Source: Alkalicaulis satelles (GTDB lineage: Bacteria; Pseudomonadota; Alphaproteobacteria; Caulobacterales; Maricaulaceae). From it: DNA of 64,000 nucleotides. Positions within the stretch are counted from its first letter, which is position 1. Each line of letters starts with the position of its first letter. Under the pieces are notes generated by a model. It saw only the letters and a program-made list of their open reading frames with translations. It made no database searches and was not told where the DNA came from. The DNA lies in NCBI RefSeq assembly GCF_008630495.1, contig NZ_VWOJ01000004.1, positions 124,001 through 188,000 on the forward strand, given 5' to 3'. The position numbers and the translations under genes are program-made. Below are positions 8,579 through 16,852 of the stretch, piece after piece.

Positions 8579-9997
8579 ATGAGTTTTGACGAGATGACAG
8601 GACAGCCGGGGTCAGGCGAGGTGCGCGAGAGCTATCGCGCCCTGGCCCGCTGGCTGGACGAGTCGCCGCCTGATCTGCTTGAAGCACGCGCGCGCCAGGC
8701 CGAGTTCTTTTTCCGGCGGATGGGCATCACCTTCGCCCTTTATGGCGAGCACAACACCAGTGAACGGCTGATCCCGTTTGATATCGTGCCGCGCATTCTC
8801 TCGGCGCGCGAATGGCGGATGATGGAGGCGGGACTGGTGCAGCGCGTCCATGCGCTCAACCTGTTCCTGGCCGATATATACGGGGCTCAGGAGTGTATCC
8901 GCGCCGGGATCATTCCCGCCGACATTGTCCTGACCAATCCCTATTTCCGGCCGGAAATGACAGGCTGGCGCCCGCCGGGAGACATCTGGGTCCATATCGC
9001 CGGGATTGATCTGGTGCGCACCGGCGAGGACGCCTTCTATGTGCTCGAAGACAATGCGCGCACGCCTTCGGGCGTCTCCTACATGCTGGAAAACCGCGAA
9101 ATGATGATGCGGCTTTTTCCCGACCTGTTCAGCGAGCACCGGGTCCGGCCCGTCGACACCTATACCGATCTCCTGCTTCAGACCCTCAAGGACGCCGCCC
9201 CCGCTAGCGCAGCCCGCGAACCTTGTGTGGTGGTGCTGACCCCGGGGCCATATAATTCAGCCTATTACGAGCACTCTTTTCTGGCTGACAAGCTGGGGGT
9301 TGAGCTGGTGGAGGGCTCCGACCTTTATGTCGACAACGCCCAGGTTTTCATGCGCACCACCCAGGGGCCGTGCAAGGTGGATGTGATCTACCGGCGCGTC
9401 GATGACGACTTCCTCGACCCGCTGACCTTCAATCCTGACAGCGCGCTGGGCGTACCGGGGCTGATGCTGGCCTATCAGGCGGGCCATGTGACGCTGGCCA
9501 ATGCGGTGGGTACCGGCGTGGCCGACGACAAGGCGGTCTATACCTACATGCCTGAGATCATCCGCTTCTTCACCGGCGAGGACCCGATCCTTCACAACGT
9601 GCCCACCTGGCGGTGCCGTGAACCAGATGCGCTCAAGGAAGTCCTGTCGCGTCTGGATGAGCTGGTGGTCAAGGAGGTTGGCGGATCGGGCGGGTACGGC
9701 ATGCTGGTGGGCCCCGCCGCAACCCAGGAGGAGATCGAGATCTTCCGGCGCAAGCTGATTGCGGATCCGGCCGCCTTCATCGCCCAGCCCACCTTGCAGC
9801 TGTCCACCGCGCCCACCCTGTGCGGTACGCAGCTGGCCGGTCGCCATGTGGACCTGCGCCCGTTCGTGCTGACAGGACCGCAGGGCGCCAGGGCCACGCC
9901 GGGCGGGCTGACGCGTGTGGCGCTCAAGGAAGGCTCTCTGGTCGTCAACTCCAGCCAGGGAGGCGGCACCAAGGACACCTGGGTGCTGGATGCGTGA
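8579..9997 (+). CDS. Circularly permuted ATP-grasp protein, Anbu operon (472 aa)
   Basis: Circularly permuted ATP-grasp family (formerly DUF404/DUF407). Recognisable blocks are GDIWVHIAGIDLVRTG, YVLEDNARTPSGVSYMLENR, the YRRVDDDFLDPL segment, VKEVGGSGGYGMLVGP (nucleotide-binding) and LRPFVLTG. The start at 8579 follows a GGAGG 9 nt upstream; an upstream in-frame extension to 8456 lacks such a site. ATP-grasp enzymes join a carboxylate to an amine using ATP, so this member is predicted to make a peptide or amide bond. Its product is unknown. It heads the operon ATP-grasp / alpha-E / transglutaminase / Anbu and overlaps the next gene by 1 nt (TGATG). Confidence 0.92.
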   Translation: MSFDEMTGQPGSGEVRESYRALARWLDESPPDLLEARARQAEFFFRRMGITFALYGEHNTSERLIPFDIVPRILSAREWRMMEAGLVQRVHALNLFLADIYGAQECIRAGIIPADIVLTNPYFRPEMTGWRPPGDIWVHIAGIDLVRTGEDAFYVLEDNARTPSGVSYMLENREMMMRLFPDLFSEHRVRPVDTYTDLLLQTLKDAAPASAAREPCVVVLTPGPYNSAYYEHSFLADKLGVELVEGSDLYVDNAQVFMRTTQGPCKVDVIYRRVDDDFLDPLTFNPDSALGVPGLMLAYQAGHVTLANAVGTGVADDKAVYTYMPEIIRFFTGEDPILHNVPTWRCREPDALKEVLSRLDELVVKEVGGSGGYGMLVGPAATQEEIEIFRRKLIADPAAFIAQPTLQLSTAPTLCGTQLAGRHVDLRPFVLTGPQGARATPGGLTRVALKEGSLVVNSSQGGGTKDTWVLDA

Positions 9998-10935
9998 TGC
10001 TGGCCAGAAGCGCTGACAATCTGTTCTGGGTCGGCCGCTATGTGGAGCGCGCCGATTTCATCGCCCGCATACTGGAAGCCTCCTTGCGCCTGTCGGTCGT
10101 GCCTTCGCGCGAGGACAACGCAGACCAGGTCTGGCGCAGCGCGCTGGACTCCTCGGGCGCAGGCGCGCTGTTCGACGCCAGCGGCCGGACGCTGGACGAG
10201 TTGGCGGTGCGCGAGTTTCTGGCGTTCAACAGTGAAAATCCCTCATCCATCTGCAATTGCATCATCCGGGCGCGCACCAATGCCCGCGCCGTGCGCACCG
10301 CGCTGACTGTGGAGCTATGGGAGGGGATCAATGGCGCCTGGAATGCGCTGGAAGACCAGGGCCGGCCCGCGCGCCGGGCCGAATTCGCCGAATTCCTGAG
10401 CTGGGTCAAGTCGGTCACCGTGGCGGTGGAGGGGGCGGCCAGCCGCTCCATGCTGCGCAATGACGCCTACTGGTTTCTGCGCTTGGGCGCGGCGATCGAG
10501 CGGGCTGACAACACCGCGCGCCTGCTGGATGTGAAATATCACCTGCTCTTGCCCGAGGATGAACCGGTGGGCGGGCAGCTGGACTATTACCAGTGGACCA
10601 CCCTGCTGCGTCAGGTCTCGGCCCTGACCGCCTATCGCTGGGTCTATCGCGACAGCGTGAAGCCCTGGCTGGTGGCCGACCTGCTGGTGCTCAACCGGCA
10701 AATGCCGCGTTCGCTGGCCAGCTGCCAGGGCGCCATTGTGGATGCGCTGGAGCGCCTGGCGGCCGATTATGGCCGGCGCGGTCCGGCCCAGCGCCTGGCT
10801 GCGGCCCGGCTGGGCCAGCTGGAAAGCGCGTCCATCAACGCCATCTTCCAGTCCGGACTGCATGAATTCATCGAGGAGTTTCTCGCTGCGAACAATCAGC
10901 TGGGTCAGGCGATCACCGAGCAATATCTGAGCTGA
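9997..10935 (+). CDS. Alpha-E domain protein (312 aa)
   Basis: Alpha-E (DUF403) family: all-helical protein beginning MLARSADNLFWVGRYVERAD, the conserved N-terminus of the family. A second ExxDN motif is seen in AAIERADNTARLLDVKYH. The ATG at 9997 overlaps the ATP-grasp stop. An in-frame extension upstream is only a shadow of the previous gene. Alpha-E proteins accompany permuted ATP-grasp and transglutaminase proteins in many bacteria and were proposed to take part in a peptide-ligation and processing system; the biochemical role is not established. Confidence 0.92.
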   Translation: MLARSADNLFWVGRYVERADFIARILEASLRLSVVPSREDNADQVWRSALDSSGAGALFDASGRTLDELAVREFLAFNSENPSSICNCIIRARTNARAVRTALTVELWEGINGAWNALEDQGRPARRAEFAEFLSWVKSVTVAVEGAASRSMLRNDAYWFLRLGAAIERADNTARLLDVKYHLLLPEDEPVGGQLDYYQWTTLLRQVSALTAYRWVYRDSVKPWLVADLLVLNRQMPRSLASCQGAIVDALERLAADYGRRGPAQRLAAARLGQLESASINAIFQSGLHEFIEEFLAANNQLGQAITEQYLS

Positions 10936-10946
10936 GGAGCGCGTCC

Positions 10947-11783
10947 ATGCTGATCCGCGTCGAACACCAGACCACATATCGCTATGACCGTGCGCCCCGG
11001 CTGGTGATCCAGGCCCTGCGCAAGACGCCGCGCTCATGCGCCAGCCAGCATGTGCGCCGCTGGCGGATCAATGCCGACGCGGACGTGCGCATCCATCAAA
11101 GCGAGGACGCCTTCGGCAATATCATGCATGCGCTCTATACCGACGGGCCTGTGGAGGCGCTGTCGGTGACCGTGTCCGGCGAGGTGGAGACGTCCGACAC
11201 CGCCGGCGCGCTTGAGGGCTGGCCGGAGCGCCAGCCGGAGCTCGTCTTCCTGCGCACAACACCCCTGACAGAGCCCGGCGAGGCGATCCGCAGTTTTGCC
11301 GATCCGCTCAGGCGCAAGGACCGGCTCGACCTGCTGCACGGCCTCATGAGCTCGATCCATGCGCAGATCGCATTTGATGCTGGCGCGACGGATGTCAGCC
11401 ATAGCGCACAGGAAGCCTTCGAGCTCGGCCGGGGCGTATGCCAGGACCACACCCATATCTTTCTGGCCGCGGCGCGCTGGCTCGGCGTGCCGGCCCGCTA
11501 TGTGTCCGGCCATCTGCGTCGCAGGGATGGCGAAGCCGGACAGGAAGCCGCCCATGCCTGGGCCGAGGCGAAGGTGGAAGGTTTGGGCTGGGTCGGATTT
11601 GATGCGGCCAATGGCGTCTGCCCGGACGCAAATTATGTACGCGTTGCCTCGGCTCTGGACTATCTGGGCGCGGCGCCGGTGCGCGGCGCCAGCTATGGAG
11701 GACAGGGTGAGCGCCTCAGCGTCAGCCTGCAGGTGGACAGCCCGCCCGCCGCATCGCCGCCCCCGTCCCAGCTGCAGCAATAG
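10947..11783 (+). CDS. Transglutaminase-like cysteine peptidase (278 aa)
   Basis: An N-terminal beta-rich transglutaminase-associated domain (about residues 1-90, starting MLIRVEHQTTYRYD) precedes a transglutaminase-like core. The catalytic triad is visible: Cys165 in GRGVCQDHTHIF, His203 in AAHAWAEAKV and Asp219 in GWVGFDAANG. The ATG has a GGAG site and lies 11 nt after the alpha-E stop. In this family the fold usually acts as a peptidase or amidase on peptide bonds rather than a cross-linker. In the operon it is the natural candidate to cleave what the ATP-grasp enzyme builds (inference). Confidence 0.92.
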   Translation: MLIRVEHQTTYRYDRAPRLVIQALRKTPRSCASQHVRRWRINADADVRIHQSEDAFGNIMHALYTDGPVEALSVTVSGEVETSDTAGALEGWPERQPELVFLRTTPLTEPGEAIRSFADPLRRKDRLDLLHGLMSSIHAQIAFDAGATDVSHSAQEAFELGRGVCQDHTHIFLAAARWLGVPARYVSGHLRRRDGEAGQEAAHAWAEAKVEGLGWVGFDAANGVCPDANYVRVASALDYLGAAPVRGASYGGQGERLSVSLQVDSPPAASPPPSQLQQ

Positions 11784-11851
11784 CGCGCGCGCCTGGCGGT
11801 GGAATCGGCTATCACTGGGCGCTCCTTTTCCCGGGCGGGAGCGTCCAGTTC

Positions 11852-12592
11852 ATGACCTATTGCGTCGGCATGCTGCTCAATGACGGGCTGGCGATGATCG
11901 CCGACACCCGCACCAATGCGGGCGTCGACAATGTCTCCACATACCGCAAGCTGTTCGTCACCGAGCAGCCCGGCGAGCGCGTCATCGCCATCGCCACCGC
12001 CGGCAATCTGTCCGTCACGCAAACCGCGCTCAGCCGGCTCAAGAGCGGCGTCAAGCTGCCCGGCTCCGATAAGGCCGAAACCCTCATGAGCGCGCCGGAC
12101 CTGCAGCGCGCGGTGGAGCTGGTGGGCCATACCATCAAGTCGGTGCGCCAGGATTTCACCACCGGGCTTGAAGCCGAGACAGTGGATATGGGCGCCACGG
12201 TGCTTCTGGGCGGCCAGATCAGGGGCGGGCCGCTCGGTCTGTATCTGATTTATCCGCAAGGCAACGCCATCGAGTGCGGGCCGGAAACGCCCTATCTCCA
12301 GATCGGAGAGCTGAAATACGGCAAGCCGATCCTGGACCGGGCCCTGCGTCCCGACACGCCCCTGGTGGAGGCGGTCAAGCTGGGCCTGATCTCGTTCGAT
12401 TCCACTTTGCGCTCTAATCTGGGCGTGGGCCTGCCCTTTGACATGATCACCATCAGGCCGGACCGGTTCAGCGGATCGCAGCGGCGCATAGAGGCCGATG
12501 ATCCTTATTTTCGCGAGTTGGGCGCGCAATGGTCGGAGGCCATCGCCAAGGCCCACCGCGCCATGCCCGCCCCGCCCTGGATCGAGAGCTGA
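11852..12592 (+). CDS. Anbu, proteasome-like peptidase (ancestral beta subunit type)
   Basis: Predicted proteasome-type protease (COG3484), 246 aa, the usual Anbu length. It begins MTYCVGMLLNDGLAMIADTRTNAG: removal of Met1 exposes Thr2 as N-terminal nucleophile, Asp in ADTRTNAG and Lys in STYRKLF complete the Ntn-hydrolase active site. There is no propeptide, as expected for Anbu. It lies 68 nt after the transglutaminase gene, and its gene neighbours (ATP-grasp, alpha-E, transglutaminase) are the conserved Anbu context. Structural work on other Anbu proteins found open helical or ring assemblies, and the physiological substrate remains unknown. Confidence 0.93.
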   Translation: MTYCVGMLLNDGLAMIADTRTNAGVDNVSTYRKLFVTEQPGERVIAIATAGNLSVTQTALSRLKSGVKLPGSDKAETLMSAPDLQRAVELVGHTIKSVRQDFTTGLEAETVDMGATVLLGGQIRGGPLGLYLIYPQGNAIECGPETPYLQIGELKYGKPILDRALRPDTPLVEAVKLGLISFDSTLRSNLGVGLPFDMITIRPDRFSGSQRRIEADDPYFRELGAQWSEAIAKAHRAMPAPPWIES

Positions 12593-12847
12593 TACCGGCT
12601 CCACCAGGCCCGCCCGCATAATGTCTTGAAAGAGGGGAGGGTGTTTTCCATCCTTGAAAGTCGGCATTCAGGACAGGACGCAATGCGCTATGTGCTTTTG
12701 TCAGCGCCTTGGCGTCTCTTCGCCGCCCTGCGGCTAACCTGTCAAAACGAGGTCCGTATTGAGGGCCGCTGCCCCTGAGCGGCGCTGCGCATCCTGGCTT
12801 AATCCTTTGCGCATGAACGCGCTGAGATGCGCCATGGCAAAGAAAAA
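12593..12847. other. Intergenic stretch between convergent Anbu operon and TonB receptor
   Basis: With the terminator that follows, this is a gap of about 310 nt between convergent genes. I see no convincing ORF or RNA gene in it. No U-tract hairpin was found close to the Anbu stop. Confidence 0.4.
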
Positions 12848-12876
12848 CCGGCAATCCCGGTGGGATTGCCGGTTGC
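12841..12876 (-). terminator. Rho-independent terminator of the TonB receptor gene
   Basis: Perfect 13-bp stem (AACCGGCAATCCC, 12848-12860, with its complement at 12864-12876) and a 3-nt loop. On the minus strand it is followed by TTTTTCTTT. It sits 26 nt past the receptor stop at 12902. Confidence 0.85.
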
Positions 12877-12901
12877 AAGGTCAGGGAGGCTGGTTCCGGG
12901 T

Positions 12902-15223
12902 CTAGAACTGGACCCGCAGCGAGGCGCCGAAATACCGCTCGGCCCGGCGCGGCGCGAACTGGAAGATGTTCAGCGTCGCGGTCTCCGTCGGGTGCTGCAG
13001 GAGGAAGTCGGTATAGTTCTGGTCAAACAGGTTGTTGACGAACACGGAGAGCAGATAGCTCCCGTCATCAGGGCCGAAGCCGATGCTGGCGTCTACGACG
13101 GTGAAGCCGTCCTGGATGGTGTTCGGGTTCTGGCTGATCGAGTACTGGACCTCGCTCTGATAGCGCGCCGAGGCCTGGGCGAAGGCATAGCCTGAAACCA
13201 TGGCCAGCGGGTGCTCATAGCGCGCCGTGGTTACGGCCCGCCAGCGCGGCGCATTGGACAGGCGCCCTCCGGAAATGTCCTTCACCCCTTCGGGGAGCGT
13301 GCAGTCAGGGTCCTGGGAGACCGGCTGGAAGCACTGGGCGTTGGGGAATGAGCGCACTTCGGCGTCGGTATAGGTCACCCCGCCGCGCAGGGTGAACCGG
13401 TCAGTGGGCGCCCAGACATATTCCACCTCCGCGCCGGCGGTGGAGATTTCGCCCACATTGTCCAGGATGAAGGCCGCCGAACCCGGCACGCCAGGCGTGC
13501 CCGAATTAAAGCCCTGCGCCTGGTAATCGCTGAAGACGGCGTGGAACAGGGCGATATTGAGCTGCAGCGTGTTGTCGAACAAAAGGGATTTCAGGCCCAG
13601 TTCGAACGCGTCCGAAGTCTCGGGATCCACCTTGCCTTCGCGGGTGTTGAAGTCCACGTCCACGGTCGGCCCCTTATAGCCGCGGTTATAGGTGGCGTAG
13701 AGATTGATCGCGTCTGACAGCTCGTACATTACGCCCAGCCGTGCGGCGAAGCCGGTGTCGGAAATACGCCCGGTGACGTCGAAAAACGGCTCCAGAGGCA
13801 GATCGCCCGGGCGCAGCGTCGCATTGGTGCGCACTGACGTGTAGTCGATCTGCTCGTGGATGATCCGCGCGCCCGCGATCAGCGATAGCCGCTCGGAGAG
13901 ATTCCATGTCCCCTGGCCAAACAGGGCCAGATTGCGGTTCTCGACACTGGCGTCGAAGAAGGACGATAACTGCCCCGGCAGGGTGACGCCCGGTGCCGGC
14001 GTGATGGTCTGCGGGCACGGGTCAAGGTCAATGAAGCAGATGGCACGCTCGAACCGGCGGTCCAGATCGAGGAAGAAGGCATAGGCTCCCACGATGTATT
14101 CAAACGCGCCGCCAGTGGGTGAGGCGATGCGCACCTCCTGGCTGAACTGGGTGAGGTCGGTGCGCCCGTCATTGATATTGAGCGAGCCGACCTGAGGCCA
14201 GTTCGGGTTGGGGCCAAGCAATTGGGATGGCGTGCCAGTGGTGTCGGGCGTGGAGTCTACATCCCCGGAATTGAAGAAATCCCAGGTCCGCCAGGCGGAG
14301 ATGGACGTGACGGTGTGATCGCCCAGCATCCATTCAGCTTCCAGCGAAACGCCGGCGGCTTCGGCCGTGCTTTGCGGCACGGCGCGGATATTGAGATCGC
14401 GATTGCCCAGGCCCTCGGTCAGGACCGGGCCGTTGACCGCCTGCAGAAAGGGGCTGGTGGCGCGCACCTGGGTGAAGGCGCAGCAATTGTCTTCCTGTTC
14501 GGAATAGTCCGCGATCAGGGTGAAGCGCGCATCGCCAGGCGTCCAGTCCAGCCGCCCGCGCACGCCCCAGCTGTCGCCGCCATTGACGCGTTGTCCGTCA
14601 AAGACATTGCGCAGATGGCCATCCACTTCCCTGTAATTGCCGGTTATGCGGAATCCCAGGTCCTGAGCGATTGGACCGGAGAGCGTGGCGCGCAACGCGC
14701 GCTCACCCCCCTCGGCGACGCGCAGGTCGGCAATCGCGCTGAGCGTGTCGGTCGGCCCACGGGTAATGATGGACACCACGCCCGCCGAGGCGTTCTTGCC
14801 AAACAGCGTGCTCTGGGGCCCGCGCAGAACCTCGATGCGCTCGATATCGATCAGGTCCACATAGGCCTGCCCCTGGCGGGCCAGCACCACGCCATCCACC
14901 ACGAAAGAGACGCTGGGTTCAACCGCATTGGAGAACACCGACGTGCCCACGCCGCGTATGTTTTGCGAGGAATTGAGGGCGTTGACCGATTGGCTGAACG
15001 TGACCGACGGAGCGATCAGCTGCAGGTCCTGCGCGCTGTTCACGCCGGCGTCCCGCAACACTTCGCCGTCAAAGGCGGACACCGCCACCGGTACGTCCTG
15101 CAGGCTGGCCGCGCGCCGTTCTGCTGTAACTGTGATGACGTCAACTTGAGCCTGCGCGGCGGCTCCCAAGGTCAGTGCAAAGAACGATACTGAGGCCAAA
15201 AGGCCTTTGTGTGTACGCTTCAT
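12902..15223 (-). CDS. TonB-dependent receptor of the sulfatase/glycosidase locus (773 aa)
   Basis: Outer-membrane TonB-dependent receptor. The signal peptide (about residues 1-25, ending AAAQA) is followed by DVITVTAERRAASLQDVPVAV, a plug domain with IRGVGTS, VDGV and IERIEVLRGPQSTLFGKNASAG, and a long beta-barrel ending in the typical terminal Phe (ASLRVQF). A GGGAGGAG site precedes the ATG. A copy of the TTATCC-N4-GGATAA palindrome lies 42 nt upstream of the start. No SusD partner is present, as usual in Proteobacteria. With sulfatase, GH3 glycosidase and GPH symporter nearby, the likely cargo is a sulfated glycoside or oligosaccharide; the receptor sequence alone does not identify it. Confidence 0.93.
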   Translation of the reverse strand: MKRTHKGLLASVSFFALTLGAAAQAQVDVITVTAERRAASLQDVPVAVSAFDGEVLRDAGVNSAQDLQLIAPSVTFSQSVNALNSSQNIRGVGTSVFSNAVEPSVSFVVDGVVLARQGQAYVDLIDIERIEVLRGPQSTLFGKNASAGVVSIITRGPTDTLSAIADLRVAEGGERALRATLSGPIAQDLGFRITGNYREVDGHLRNVFDGQRVNGGDSWGVRGRLDWTPGDARFTLIADYSEQEDNCCAFTQVRATSPFLQAVNGPVLTEGLGNRDLNIRAVPQSTAEAAGVSLEAEWMLGDHTVTSISAWRTWDFFNSGDVDSTPDTTGTPSQLLGPNPNWPQVGSLNINDGRTDLTQFSQEVRIASPTGGAFEYIVGAYAFFLDLDRRFERAICFIDLDPCPQTITPAPGVTLPGQLSSFFDASVENRNLALFGQGTWNLSERLSLIAGARIIHEQIDYTSVRTNATLRPGDLPLEPFFDVTGRISDTGFAARLGVMYELSDAINLYATYNRGYKGPTVDVDFNTREGKVDPETSDAFELGLKSLLFDNTLQLNIALFHAVFSDYQAQGFNSGTPGVPGSAAFILDNVGEISTAGAEVEYVWAPTDRFTLRGGVTYTDAEVRSFPNAQCFQPVSQDPDCTLPEGVKDISGGRLSNAPRWRAVTTARYEHPLAMVSGYAFAQASARYQSEVQYSISQNPNTIQDGFTVVDASIGFGPDDGSYLLSVFVNNLFDQNYTDFLLQHPTETATLNIFQFAPRRAERYFGASLRVQF

Positions 15224-15264
15224 GATCTCCTCCCGGTAGTCTTTGGAAGGACGCTAGCAGTTTG

Positions 15265-15280
15265 TTATCCGTTTGGATAG
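15265..15280. promoter_or_regulatory. Palindromic operator copy A, before the TonB receptor
   Basis: TTATCC-GTTT-GGATAG, one mismatch from the consensus TTATCC-N4-GGATAA shared with three other sites in the locus. It lies 42 nt upstream of the receptor ATG, within the expected promoter. Best guess for the binding protein is the TetR regulator encoded at 19062-19712 (inference). Confidence 0.7.
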
Positions 15281-15319
15281 CCCTGAAATTCGAGAGACCA
15301 TCACATTGTAGATAAACAA

Positions 15320-16651
15320 TTATTCGTCACCGGGGAGGTTGAGCGGCGTTTCGCGTTGGGGCAAGCCCTCCAGCTCGGAACGAAGGGTTTCGAGGCGGGC
15401 GGAGAGGCTCTCCACCACGTCGGGATAATCCTCGGCCACGTTGAACAGCTCGTCGCCGTGGGTCTCCAGGTCAAACAGGTGCACGGCTCCGAACTGCTCC
15501 AGGGGCACTAGCCAGTTGCGGTAGAATGTGCGCAGCACCAGGCGCCACCGCTGGGTGCGGATTGCGGCGATCTGGTCATTGTCGAAGAAGACCAGCACCT
15601 CGTGCGGGCTTTCCTGGCCGCCTTGCAGCAGGGCGGTGATATCGCGCCCGTCAATCGGGCGGTCATCGGGCATGGCTGCGCCGGCCAGCCGGGCCAGGGT
15701 GGGCATCAAATCGATCTGCATCGCCATGGCCCTGCTCACTGCGCCGGGCGGCGTCAGGCCTTCGAGATGCGCCACGAAGGGCACACGATAGGCCCCGTCA
15801 TGGGTGTCGCCCTTGCGCCCGCGCACACCGGCTTCGCCCTCGAACCAGGGTCCGTTATCGCTGGTGAAGATGATCAGGGTGGAGTGCGCCACCCCGTGAT
15901 CGGCCAAGGTCTGCCGCAACTGGCCCAGGCTCCAGTCAATCTCCAGGATCGTGTCGCCATAGCGCCCCGCCTGGGACTGGCCCAGAAAGGCGTCTGAAGC
16001 ATAGAGCGGGATGTGGGGAAAGGTATGGGCCAGATAGATGAAGAAGGGCTGCTCGCGGCCCGCCTGGCGCGCGATGAAGTCTATCGCAGCCTCGGTATAG
16101 CGGGCCGTCAGTTGTGTCTGGTCGGCTTCCTCTTCAATCACCTCGCGCTGGGAAATCAGGGGAAACGGGCTCATGTCATTGGAGTAGGGCACGCCGAAAA
16201 ACTCGTCGAATCCGTGTTCGAGCGGATGGGCGTCCGGCACGGTGCCCAAATGCCATTTGCCCACGATCTGGGTAGCGTAGCCCGCCTCTCGCAGAATCGA
16301 GGGCAGGGTGATTTCGCTTTGCGGCAGGCCGTAATCGGAATGGGGATAGATCACCCCGCGCGCCAGCCCGGAGCGCACCGCATAGCGCCCGGTTAGAAGC
16401 GCGGCGCGAGAGGGCGTGCATACATTGGCGCTGGCGTAAAAATCTGTGAGCACCACGCCTTCGGCCGCCATCTGGTCGAGATGGGGCGTTTGGATAAAGC
16501 GCGATCCGCCACCGCTCCAGTCGGCGGCGCCCATGTCATCGGTATTGATCAGAATGATATTGGGCCGGACATGGCCGTCCTGCTCCACGGGGCGTGGCTC
16601 CTGCGCGTTCAGCAAAGCGGCTGCTGCGGCGAGCAGAAATGATGTGACCAT
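15320..16651 (-). CDS. Type I sulfatase, exported (443 aa)
   Basis: Arylsulfatase-type enzyme. The active-site signature CTPSRAALLTGRY (Cys78) is the substrate for conversion to formylglycine. Metal ligands appear in the N-terminal NTDDMG segment (Asp38, Asp39) and in the later FTSDNGPW. GKWHLG is also conserved. The ATG at 16651 gives a hydrophobic signal peptide (SFLLAAAAALLNA), so the enzyme is probably periplasmic; a TTG two codons earlier is less likely. It hydrolyses sulfate esters, and the specificity cannot be read from sequence. It lies upstream of the TonB receptor gene in the same direction and has its own operator-like site 40 nt before the start. An enzyme able to make formylglycine is encoded at 21415-22329. 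Confidence 0.92.
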   Translation of the reverse strand: MVTSFLLAAAAALLNAQEPRPVEQDGHVRPNIILINTDDMGAADWSGGGSRFIQTPHLDQMAAEGVVLTDFYASANVCTPSRAALLTGRYAVRSGLARGVIYPHSDYGLPQSEITLPSILREAGYATQIVGKWHLGTVPDAHPLEHGFDEFFGVPYSNDMSPFPLISQREVIEEEADQTQLTARYTEAAIDFIARQAGREQPFFIYLAHTFPHIPLYASDAFLGQSQAGRYGDTILEIDWSLGQLRQTLADHGVAHSTLIIFTSDNGPWFEGEAGVRGRKGDTHDGAYRVPFVAHLEGLTPPGAVSRAMAMQIDLMPTLARLAGAAMPDDRPIDGRDITALLQGGQESPHEVLVFFDNDQIAAIRTQRWRLVLRTFYRNWLVPLEQFGAVHLFDLETHGDELFNVAEDYPDVVESLSARLETLRSELEGLPQRETPLNLPGDE

Positions 16652-16690
16652 GATCAAAAGCCCTTTTGTCCGCCGGACGCGCCAGCTTTA

Positions 16691-16706
16691 TTATCCATAT
16701 GGTGAG
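16691..16706. promoter_or_regulatory. Degenerate palindromic operator copy B, before the sulfatase
   Basis: TTATCC-ATAT-GGTGAG: the left half-site is intact and the right one matches at GG and two further bases. It lies 40 nt before the sulfatase ATG, the same distance as the other copies from their genes, which is why the weaker match is retained. Confidence 0.5.
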
Positions 16707-16784
16707 TAGACCGGAGGCCTGTCCTCCTGGCAAGCCCGTCCCGGCCGGACATGGCGTTGACGTGAAGCGCGATATCCGAAACAC

Positions 16785-16800
16785 TTATCCGATTGGATAA
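16785..16800. promoter_or_regulatory. Palindromic operator copy C, before the GH3 glycosidase
   Basis: TTATCC-GATT-GGATAA, perfect 6-bp arms, 53 nt upstream of the glycosidase ATG in the divergent region shared with the sulfatase gene. Confidence 0.75.
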
Positions 16801-16852
16801 ATCCGCGGCGATCCGAGCAACCCTACGCCCACATTCCCACAGGCAGGCCTTG

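Noticed and set aside
14222-15193. 323-codon plus-strand ORF
   Set aside because: Antisense to the plug region of the TonB receptor and without recognisable features.
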